Below, in pieces: positions 22,787 to 31,618 of a stretch of 64,000 nt of DNA. The notes under the pieces were generated by a model. The model made no database searches. It was not told where the DNA came from and was given only the letters and a program-made list of their open reading frames with translations. The stretch lies in assembly GCA_024663395.1 (NCBI GenBank), contig JANFAH010000111.1:50586-114585 (forward strand), read 5' to 3'. This DNA comes from Pisolithus tinctorius (lineage: Eukaryota; Basidiomycota; Agaricomycetes; Boletales; Pisolithaceae). Made by a program: the position numbers and the translations under genes. Numbering within the stretch: the first letter of the stretch is position 1; each line of letters opens with the position of its first letter.

Positions 22787-23158
22787 CAGCAAGGTTCATA
22801 TCGATAGATGGGAACTTCACCAGAGCTGACTAAAACTCAAATGAGCGTTGCTTTTGTTTAGCGAATCTTGCTGAACAATTCAGTGTGTGCCATCCCTGGT
22901 TTGTATTAGTAGATGCGCACCATCCTTCGCTCGCGTCACTGGAATGCTCTGCCACTGCCTACTATATATGACAGACCACGGGCAGTCCTTACCAGTAAAC
23001 AGTATTCGGGAGCAGCCGTAACTGCTGTTGGGCACCTGAAGTTGGCTGGAAGCACACGAGTACTCAAGTGGCCTAATAACCACTGAGTAAAGGTATTTTG
23101 TTTGGACAATATTCCAAAATTTCCGATCACTTCTGGTCTGTTGATGTGGACTACACTG
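22787..23158. mobile_element. 372-bp TIR element (MITE), copy 1
   Basis: The left end starts CAGCAAGGTTCATATCGATAG after a TA. The right end, read in reverse, starts CAGTGTAGTCCACATCAACAGACCAG, giving degenerate inverted termini. The same ends occur in a 762-bp element at 44451-45208 and a 372-bp copy at 29275-29646. There is no transposase frame. Copies 1 and 2 sit at equivalent places about 200 bp before pep1-B and pep1-C, so they were probably duplicated together with the cassette. Confidence 0.55.
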
Positions 23159-23358
23159 AATTTGAACGTGGATTGCGCCTGCTTGCAATGGCAGATTGTG
23201 GTTAGTCCTCATCCACAAACGGAAGGGACCAATGCTACAAATTGGTCGAGGGAAGGACTGGTAGGACTGCAGCAAGACTCATCCCAGCCAGTCCCCCTCC
23301 TGTCAGCTCAGCGATACAGCTCATTCAATGTACCATGTGACTCATACTTCATTCCTCC

Positions 23359-23654
23359 ATGTGTTTCACTTTGCTTATCCTCGCCGTCGCTCCATTCATC
23401 ACTGCCATCATCGGTGCTGTCGCCACTCCCGATGCTGGAGTGTGCAACGGTGAATCATGTTGCACGCATGGCCTGCCTTGCAACCGAATCCTTCTGGGTG
23501 GGAACTGCTGTGAGGGATTATCATGCTGCAGTAACATTTTAAACCCAATCTGCAAGGTCGGTTTCTAGTTAATGCCACCTTCAGTCTGCAGCCTACTGAC
23601 CTGGATCACGTCATGGTGTAGTATCCGGGCAGCGATTGTGGCTCTACGTCGTAG
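23359..23654 (+). CDS. pep1-B: small secreted Cys-rich protein
   Basis: Exon 1 is 23359-23556; a 65-nt intron (23557-23621) is followed by a 33-nt last exon (23622-23654). Signal peptide MCFTLLILAVAPFITAIIGA, no Kex2 dibasic site (the propeptide is shortened compared with A and C), then C-x4-CC-x5-C-x8-CC-x4-CC-x8-C. After splicing the C-terminus reads ICKYPGSDCGSTS, adding a further C-x6-C spacing. Ignoring the intron gives stop TAG soon after GF, so the true ending is only visible through splicing. Ten cysteines in about 76 residues. The TATA box is degraded. Expression and function are unknown. Confidence 0.7.
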
Positions 23655-24396
23655 TGGGTTGACGACGAACCAAGTCACGTTCAAGTCCTATCCACAAATC
23701 CACAGATGAGAGTGATGGGTTCATGATGTTATGCGATCGAGTTAAAGAAAGTCTGCTATGTACTATGTAAACCAAAGATGTCTTGCAGTGTTTTACCTTT
23801 CAAAAGTGCCTACATTGAGCTTTCCACCGTGTGTGAAGCAATTCTCACCTGCTTTCTATCGATAGTCAACGTTCAACTGGTTGAGCCCCATTGCGGACTC
23901 TGAAGTAATGTGGACTCATGCTTGTTGGCCATGGATGCGCAAGTATGCCCCACACCTGCTTGTAGGTTCAAAAACCTGGTACATTTTAGCGGAATTTCAC
24001 AGTGCGTTCGCCTGCATCTCGCTTGGACTTGGACCTCTTGATGGATGAATGAGATGGTGAGGTGAGATAGGGTGGGATTGAAATGACGTAAACACTCATG
24101 CTGGATCGTTAGGAGACTTCATCTGCAAAACAGTCAAATTACACCATACACTTTGGACAATCTTTGAATTGTTCGAGAGCTCAGCAAGTACTGTCACTCA
24201 ACTCGGCAAATGCTAAGTGCTCGAAGAGACTAAACGTTTTGCAGATGTTGTACTTGGTTGGTCAACAAAATACAGTAATATCTTTTTACATAGAAAACCT
24301 GTCCCCGACAGTCGACAATCTGGTATTACATGCAAGCCAGCACTGCTGGGTGGATTTAGCTTGAACCATCTAGGGCGTCTCCTCTCAACCTTTTTA
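23655..24396. other. Spacer between convergent pep1-B and pep2-B
   Basis: Aligns with the equivalent spacers in cassettes A and C; no gene recognised. Confidence 0.45.
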
Positions 24397-24712
24397 CTAA
24401 GAGCTCTGGGACTATCATTTAAGCAGCACGCCGTAAGCTCAATGCAAATACACGTTGCGTGACTGATAGACTTACAGGACACTCCCCAACGATGGCGTCC
24501 GAACCAGTACCACTGCTATCCTTAGGTACGCATGTACCTTCACAGCATTGCATACATTGCGCTTCAATGCAACAATGTTCCCCTGCCGCTTTGCACGTTT
24601 CGTCTTGCCTCTTTGCAAGTCTACTGAGACCGTAATTTGCTGTATTGGTCGCAGCACCGGCGACGACAGTGAGGAGGGGTGCAACGAGGAGGGAAAGCAG
24701 AGCGAGGCGCAT
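24397..24712 (-). CDS. pep2-B: small secreted Cys-rich protein
   Basis: Exon 1 is 24476-24712 and exon 2 is 24397-24411, with a 64-nt intron with donor GTAAGT. ATG at 24712 starts MRLALLSLLVAPLLTVVAGA (signal peptide). The propeptide ends LAKR before QDETCKAAGEHCC, then C-x2-CC-x3-C and the SGTGSDAIVGECP linker; exon 2 gives SQSS and stop. It is very close to pep2-A in length, cysteine positions and gene structure, so the reading frame has been kept since duplication, which argues that both are functional. A TATA box lies at 24770-24777. It converges on pep1-B. Confidence 0.75.
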
Positions 24713-24779
24713 GGTAAAGCCGTTCAAAGGATGCTGACTTTGCTGACTTTTGACGCTGCCTCGCAGATCCTTTTATACC

Positions 24780-26589
24780 TCTCAGCTAGTCGCTTTTCTC
24801 GGTGGCTTGTTCGGAGGTGAGTTGGCTATTGTGTCGTTCACAACACTAAAAATCGCCTAGGCTGTTTTAATGGATGGGCGGGAATTGCTTTCTGTCGGCA
24901 AACAGTCATGATTGATCCAGTCGAACACATTGTGGAAGCCTCGTCAGTGTCTACCTAGTTAAGTACGTGTTGCCACGAAACAGTGAAATTACGTCTCACA
25001 TTTACGCGACGAATAGTAAGCTGTCGTTAGTGATTGTACATTTAAGCAGGAGCTTGCCTGAGCTTGCTGAGCAACTTCCGAATAGGTGCCCATGATCGGA
25101 TCCGTAAACGCTCAAATATATCGCAAATAATACAACCCGAGTGTGCATGATACTACTTAGAAGTATTACCGGAGAGCAATCCTGTGGTCGCGACACGTCA
25201 AAGGACTGGCGAGCGCCATTTGAAATCTACTACCGTCACGTTCGTGGAGAAACGTGTTATTTCTCTTGGCCATACATGCGCACTGTGTGAGAGATACAGG
25301 TAAGTAAGTCTCATTGTAGGGGATAAGGCGAATGGAAATCGTCGGCCCAAATAGAAAAAGTATCAATCGGATTTTCTGATTTCGACCCGTACGTTAGTCC
25401 AGCCATGAGGTCACAATCAGGGAGGCGAAGGCTTCGATTGATCAAAACATCATCTCGAGATCTGGCAGCATTACTATATACCTATCCATTGACACCACAG
25501 CTTCAATGATTCGTGTTCAACTCCGGTCGCCGCTTGGTCATTTCTCACCAGATTCATTCCCAAGTGCTGGGCGTCACGTTAAACGTTGTTGCAAAACATC
25601 CAATAGGCGCCTGAGTCGCTCTTATTGATCGAGACGAGGCACGGACCCCACAGCGCCCAGAATTTTCTGATTTTCATATGTACGCTTGTCGGTTTCCAGG
25701 ATACCGGTAGCTTACAGGTCGGGTATAGCCCGGGCCCAAGGTAAGCTATGCCCATTTAGAAAATTCATCTGCACTGTGCGAGCCTTCACATTCATATCAT
25801 CCCTCCTTAAGACACAGCTGTCCTCCAAGAGAGAGATTGGTAACGGATGCAACCATGCAGCCCCCCCTCCCACCTTCTCTCTCTCTCGTTGTCCGCAATG
25901 CGACTATCACAACACATCACTACTTTGAAGGGAAGGCTGCTAAATCATCCCTCCGGCTTTTGCACGGCGGTGGAGATAGCATAAATGTCCCTCCGAGACG
26001 ACGGGCATCATTACCTTCCATGCAACAGTAAAGTTGTGTGGTGCCCAGAGTTTCGGGGTGAACTGACGATATCGAGGATCGGGGTCTACCTCTAGAGGTC
26101 CTCACGTGTGCTTGGCAGCAATGGTATGTACATACATAACATGTTGAATAAGATTCCTTCGTTCTGCCCTGTCTGTACCCGATTCCAAACCTCGCACCTC
26201 AGTGGAGTTGGGAAAGGTGTCGGTATTCAATAGTCTACAGACGATCGTGCAGTTGTCCAACAACTGGTGAACACCAAGGACGGATAGATCGTGGAGGTGT
26301 TGCGGTGATTGCAACAACCAGAGTCTGGCATGGCAACGCTGGGCATTTGCATCACTGCGGTGCGGCAAGCACCACGCAGACAGACACGAGTCCAAAAACC
26401 TCCCTTCTACCACCTTGTGCTTCCAGAACCTGGGACAGTGTCGGGCTAACAAACTGCAAGATGTTGTCAAGCGCATTGTCATTGGTCACTGGAATCGTAC
26501 ATTGAAATGAGATTGGCGGTGCAGCAAACAGAAAGTAAGGCATCATACTAGAAAATCAAACTAACCCATAAGATCAACGGTATGACGTC
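24780..26589. other. Spacer of cassette B between pep2-B and SLP1 fragment
   Basis: Matches the cassette A spacer in blocks (for example TCTCGAGATCTGGCAGCA at 25452 and ~19027). The region near 25840-25880 is pyrimidine-rich. The last ~90 bases before the SLP1 fragment also match cassette C (around 31530-31615). No recognised gene. Confidence 0.4.
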
Positions 26590-28130
26590 TAGCGCAGCCT
26601 AAGTGCTGTCATAGGGAGCAGTGTCAGATGCAACTTCAGAACCATCCATATCAGTATCTATTCATCCCTCTGTCTCTTTGTGAGATGAAGGTGAAGGGCC
26701 GACACGAAACACATCGTCATCATGCTCGTTTTCTTCATTGCCTCGTCGTTCCAGTCGTCTCGCGATTCCCGCCCCGCTGCTGCGTCTGTGAGGGAACAGC
26801 TTGACTTCGTGAAGGTGTGCAGTACGTGCTAACCGCTTAGTTGACCGAGGAGTTGGGTGGGGAGATGCGGTGGAAGAATTGGATTTGGCAATGGGTAAAA
26901 CTCGTGCAATCGAACGTGGGTCGACAGAAAGTACTTGCCTCTGTCGTGTTGGTGTTCGGGTTGAATGGTGTCCGTGAAAATGTTTGTGCAGGGAACTCAT
27001 GGACGAAGACAGATTCCCTTGGGAGATGACGAGGAGTCAAGTCAATAAACGAAGGTCCTCTTTGGGATGTTGAGGAAGGGAACGCCATCCGTGCTTCAGA
27101 ACCTGTCGTCAGATGAGTCCAAAGGCGTCTGCCAAAGAGAATAGACGCACCCGGCATCTTCTCAGCGCCATTGCGTTGCACGCTCGGACTGAGACTCCTC
27201 AGCCTCAGGGGATTCCATCCTCCAAGTTCCTTGTTGCTCCCGAGACTTAGCGGCCGCGTACCCCACTGGCGGGCGGAGCGGTTGAAGTCCGCCTGAGATT
27301 GCTCGACGTACGGAGCACCTCTCGTGAATCCCATGAACACAAGTACTGCCAAGAGTAGACAAAGTTGTGCAATTCTGAGACGCTTTTCAAGGACGACCTA
27401 TAGCCGGCGTCATCACTAGAAAGTCACGTCGAGTCAAATAGTGCCCCTACCTCATCGGCCAGATGATTGACTCGCGAGAGCAGCTCGCTATGCTCGAGCT
27501 CCAGCCGCAGTCTCTGCCTTTCCCACTCCTGTGCTGTGCGCAGATACATCTGGGATTGCATTTGTTCCTAAAAAAAAACACGAAAAGCAGAGTGAGCGGT
27601 TACCACACCCTGGTACTGGGAGTCACCGACAATGCTTTCCAATCTCCCCACTTCCTCAGCACCTTCCTCACTCCGGTAATCTATTCCTCCACATATCGTG
27701 CGTATAACGTATGGTTTGCCTCTAGCGCGATCAACTTTTCATGATAGTGCCAAATATGGACTCGCCGCTAGGAACGGGAGAGTGTACGCTGGTATATGAA
27801 CGCGAATTAGACACAGTGGGCGTTACAGAGGCATGCGTTGAGAGTGTGCGCGATGATTGCGACTCCGAAACACGCGTACTTATATGTTCGCTCGTAGGTT
27901 GATTGAGTGAGGTCGCGAATGGGGTCTCGTGGGACATTATAGATGCTATGGACGATATGACTTCGGCCAAGGAAGAGGACATGACATGCGATGTTTCCTG
28001 TGAATACTCGCCTAAGGGGATGGATTCTGGAGACCCATGAGCAGCGGGAGGGGTTGCTGAAGATGTAGGAGATGTTCCGCCCGTGTGGAGCCTGCACGGT
28101 GGAGGAACTGTTGGAAAAGCCCGTCACACC
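26590..28130 (-). pseudogene. SLP1-like gene, 5'-truncated copy (P4)
   Basis: The closest relative of the intact gene at 31619-34350, alignable without large gaps from the Ser-rich middle (around GLSNSSS) through the coiled coil and transmembrane exon to the stop region. It lacks the SUN domain and signal peptide: similarity ends abruptly at 28130 in the middle of the Ser/Thr-rich part. A ~73-bp deletion removes tail codons near 26690, and a small deletion after RHLPRESV shifts the frame. A non-functional duplicate. Confidence 0.85.
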
Positions 28131-29274
28131 ACCTGTACGTTTACTGCTAACTAGTGAGCCTGCGATCTTTTGGACGCAGTCAACAGGGCCTTCGTAGCGA
28201 TCACGATAATCTAAGGCGCGTTCAGACTTAGATTATTCCTGTCTCTCCCGCTCTTCGTCTTCGACCTTCGCCGTCTGGCATCCGAGCACTCGTCGTTCTC
28301 GCGCATATACTCGTTATTCCTTCGCTCTCCCACCCGCTTCCCTTTCACGTCTTAGCGTGTTTGGTCGGTCTTATGGCCTTTTCTCGTCTCCTTCCACTCG
28401 TGCGCTCTTACACGCTCAGAAAGCCGCGCCGCGTCTTTCCGCGCACTCATTTTTTCGACTCCTCTCTTCATCCGATCATGTGACCCCGTTTTCTCCGCTT
28501 CTTGGTCACGTGACCTACTTTCAATGCGCTCGCCGTCCCGGCATCTCGGTACGATCGCTCGAGTCGGCCTGGCCTCACGCGGCTGTCCCCCCACACACTA
28601 GATTGCATTCGCACTCACCTTGTGATCTACGAAGTATATTCTCATCTACCTCTTTCTCTAGACTCTACCTCGGATCCTACATCTCGTATTACTTTTCTAT
28701 CACTGTCACTTTTGGTTCACCTAGCTACGAAGGGCGTCGTGTTCTGTTGATACGGTAACATAGAAATGCATTAGCTGATGTACAGTGGCGCATGGATTAA
28801 TGCATCATTGTGCATTAATTAATGCACCGTTGGCACCAGCCCAGCACTGCAGAGGCACTGCACCGCTCCACCCCACTCTGACGCACCAAAATACCGCCAC
28901 AGCCCGGCTGTCAAATGTCACTGAAATGGTACTCTAACGGGTCGAGTGCCAAAATAACGAAAATTAAAAAGGAATTCCAAGGTGACGGACCCCAAGTTAC
29001 TTCAGCTTAATAGCACCCAAATTCACCCTCGTCAAAGAGCATTAGGAAGAATTCACCGTGGATTAACCAAGGTGAATTAACCCTTCAAATTTACCAGTGC
29101 ACTAGATTTAAACTTGTCTCTAATCAGCGGAAGATGAGGTCCCGGGTTCGGTCCGACCGGGCCGATGAGGTAGGTTTTCAAACCACGTATGTGCGGGCGC
29201 CTCGCCCACTGCCTTCCTGAGCGTGACCGTATCCAGCTTTCCACACCGGAGACTATGAAGGTACGACCCGTACA
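28131..29274. other. Spacer joining the truncated SLP1 copy to cassette C
   Basis: 28200-28760 is C/T-rich on the plus strand, contains two TCACGTGACC-like sites near 28478 and 28505, and could be part of an LTR, although no clear ends or target-site duplication are visible. 28780-29110 is AT-rich with an 18-bp palindrome (28810-28827). No gene recognised. Confidence 0.35.
28810..28827. repeat. 18-bp perfect palindrome
   Basis: GTGCATTAATTAATGCAC, a perfect inverted repeat in AT-rich spacer. Similar ATTAATGCA/TGCATTA words recur just upstream. Confidence 0.9.
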
Positions 29275-29646
29275 TCTGGTTCGAGACTAAAGGTTGACCA
29301 AAACTCAAACAAGGGCTTTATTTACTTTGGGAGTGTTGTCAAACAATGATGCGTGCCATCATACTACCGTCATATGTGTATTACCAGGCATACACCATCC
29401 CTTGCTCGTATTACTGGGATGGTCTTCTACTGCCTACTATGTATGGATAGACTACAGGTACGCAGTCCTTGCCTGTGGGAAGCACTTGAGTAGCGGTCGT
29501 TGCTGTTATTGGGCAGTTGAAGTCGGCTCGAAGCACTACAGTAAGTCATCACGATCAAGCTCCCCTGCCCGACAATTGCTGAAATGAGTAAGGCATAAAT
29601 ACAGGCAGTGTCGGTCAGTTCTGGTCTATCGATATGAACTATGCTC
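29275..29646. mobile_element. 372-bp TIR element (MITE), copy 2
   Basis: Length and interior match the copy at 22787-23158: shared blocks are AAAACTCAAA, the ACCATCC...TGCTCG...ACTGG block and TGCCTACTAT. The right end contains TTCTGGTCTATCGATATG, the conserved terminal motif. The left terminus is degraded. It sits ~205 bp before pep1-C, as copy 1 does before pep1-B. Confidence 0.5.
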
Positions 29647-29730
29647 AATTTGAAAATGGTTCCCTGCTTGCAACGCACAAATTGTCTTAATACGAACTTA
29701 TGGTGCCAAACAAACTGAAGAGACTAAAGG

Positions 29731-29737
29731 TATAAAT
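29731..29737 (+). promoter_or_regulatory. TATA box of pep1-C
   Basis: TATAAAT preceded by AGACTAAAGG, ~115 nt before the ATG; matches the pep1-A promoter. Confidence 0.6.
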
Positions 29738-29850
29738 TGGTCGAAGGAAGGACTGACAGAACTAATCAGGACTCATTCTAGCCAGTCCCCCTCCCTGGCT
29801 CAGTGATACAGCTCGCCCAACGTACCCTGTGACTCGTACTTCAGTCAACC

Positions 29851-30157
29851 ATGCGTCTCACTTTGCTCACCCTCTTTGTTGCTCCATTCGTCCATGGCGT
29901 CGTCGCCGCTGCTGTTAACTCCAACAATGCCGGGTTCGACGGTCTGGAAAAGAGGCAAGAACAATGTTACACGTTCAACGAACCCTGCTCCCTGGCTTAT
30001 GCGAATGGGCTATGCTGTCCTGGGTTGTTATGTTGCGTCGACACTACTGGCTTCTCATACTGCGAGGTCGGTTTCCAGTTAATGCCACCCTCATAGTCTG
30101 CAGCCTACTGACATGGACTTCATCATGGTGTAGGTTACAGGCGACATTTGTTACTAG
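29851..30157 (+). CDS. pep1-C: small secreted Cys-rich protein, knottin-like
   Basis: Exon 1 is 29851-30066, the intron 30067-30133 (67 nt, branch-like CTGAC, acceptor TAG), and exon 2 30134-30157. Signal peptide MRLTLLTLFVAPFVHGVVAA, propeptide ending LEKR (Kex2 site), then C-x6-C-x8-CC-x4-CC-x9-C; the 24-nt last exon adds VTGDICY, giving a closing C-x6-C. It is the best preserved member of pep1, with signal peptide, processing site, TATA box and full cysteine set. About 80 residues before processing and ~45 after. Knottin fold is inferred from cysteine order only. Confidence 0.75.
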
Positions 30158-30752
30158 TTGCGTAGTCAGATGACAGCGGACTGTCAGAGTCATCTTCAAG
30201 CCCTATTTACACACCATGTATGAATGCAGAAGAAAGTTCGCTACTGTGTACTTGTAGTTCAAAGATATTTTGCAGAGCCTTACCCTTCAAAAGCGCTTAC
30301 ATCGAACTTAAGACTGCTAACGTTCAGCCTTGTCGGTGAAGGAATGTGGACTCATGTTTGATGGCAAGTAGAGGTATGCCCACGTCCCAACAAGTTTTCC
30401 ACTGGCAGAAAAGTTCCATATTGCTTGTTTTAGTGGAGTCCTGCAGTATATTCGCCTGCATCTCACTTGGGTTCTAACCCCCCTTCTTGACGGGTGAATG
30501 AGCTCGTGAGCTGAGAAGCGGTGGGACTGTAATGAGATAATCTCTGCCGCAGGTTCGTTGGCCTAGGGCTCGTACTTTGTTGGTAAACAGTTCACTCAGT
30601 TCACTGAACACAGTGATATCTTGTTAGAAAATGTGTTCCCGACAGTCAAGTCAACAATCTGGTGTTACCCCGAACCGACAGCTCGGATCGTGTTTAGCCC
30701 ATCTGAACTGCGCACATAATTATTAACGTGGGTAACCCATTCACCAGGAGCT
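30158..30752. other. Spacer between pep1-C and the pep2-C remnant
   Basis: Aligns with the corresponding spacers of cassettes A and B; no gene recognised. Confidence 0.45.
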
Positions 30753-31055
30753 AGGGACTATCATTTAAGCAGCACACCGTAAGCTCGATGCAATACACTT
30801 TTCTTCACTTGGAGACTTACAACGATGGAGTCCGAATTGAAACCACTTACATAGGCTGCCGTCTTTAGGTACGCATGTACCTTCATAGCATTGTAGAGAT
30901 TGCGCATCAAAGCAACAATGGTCCCCCGGGGGTTCGCACGTTTCGCCTTGTCTGTGTGTGAGTTTACTGAGACCGTAAGTTCCTGGACTGATCGCGGCGC
31001 CGGCGATAACAGTGTCGAGGGGTGCAACGAGGAGAAAAAGCAGAGCGAGACACAC
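30753..31055 (-). pseudogene. pep2-C: decayed copy of pep2
   Basis: Same signal-peptide region (CLALLFLLVAPLDTVIAGA) and cysteine region (GETCEPPGDHCC) as pep2-A/B, but three lesions exist. The start ATG is GTG (31053-31055), two of the paired cysteines are changed (SLQCYEGTC), and a small indel after CVPKDG shifts the frame so the final CP dipeptide is lost. The TATA box and the 3' intron sequence remain recognisable. The partner pep1-C is intact, so only one gene of this pair has decayed. Confidence 0.75.
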
Positions 31056-31618
31056 GGTGAAGCCGTTCCAAGGATACTGACTTGGTTGGTTCTGATGCTG
31101 CCTCGGCAACCCTTTTATACCTCTCATGTGGTCGCTCTACTCGGCGGCTTGTTCGGAGGTGAGTTGGCCGTTGTGTCGTTCACAATGCTAAAGATTACTG
31201 GGGCCGTTGTAATGGATGGTCAGGAATTGATTTCGGGGTAACGATGCCAGGGATTGGGGTCTACTACCTATCCTCACGTGTGCTTGGAAGGAATGCATTC
31301 GGAGATTTGACCTACTATGACAAGTCCGATTGCAAACCTGGAACTTCAGTGAAGTTGGTAAAGGTGTCACGGTTCGATATTCTACTGACGATCTTGCAAA
31401 CGTCAGGAATGACAACATTGGTGTAAGAACTTCCCCTCGCCGATCAACTCACCTTATGCTCGCGACAGTGCCAGGCGAAGATGTTCTCAGGCGCATTGTC
31501 ATTGATCACTGGAATCGTATACTGAAATGAGATTGGCAGTGCAGCAAACAGAAAGCAAGGTATCATACTAGAAAATCAAACTAACCCATAAGAAAAACGG
31601 TATGACGTCTAGCGCAGC

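Noticed and set aside
28352..28758. Genes in the C/T-rich block
   Set aside because: Low-complexity composition opens frames on both strands; no family resemblance.
29120..29180. tRNA-like GGGTTCGGTCC sequence
   Set aside because: No cloverleaf could be drawn; only a T-loop resemblance.
17115..30157. pep1 as hydrophobin
   Set aside because: Hydrophobins have eight cysteines with C-CC-C-C-CC-C spacing and are longer; pep1 spacing and length differ.
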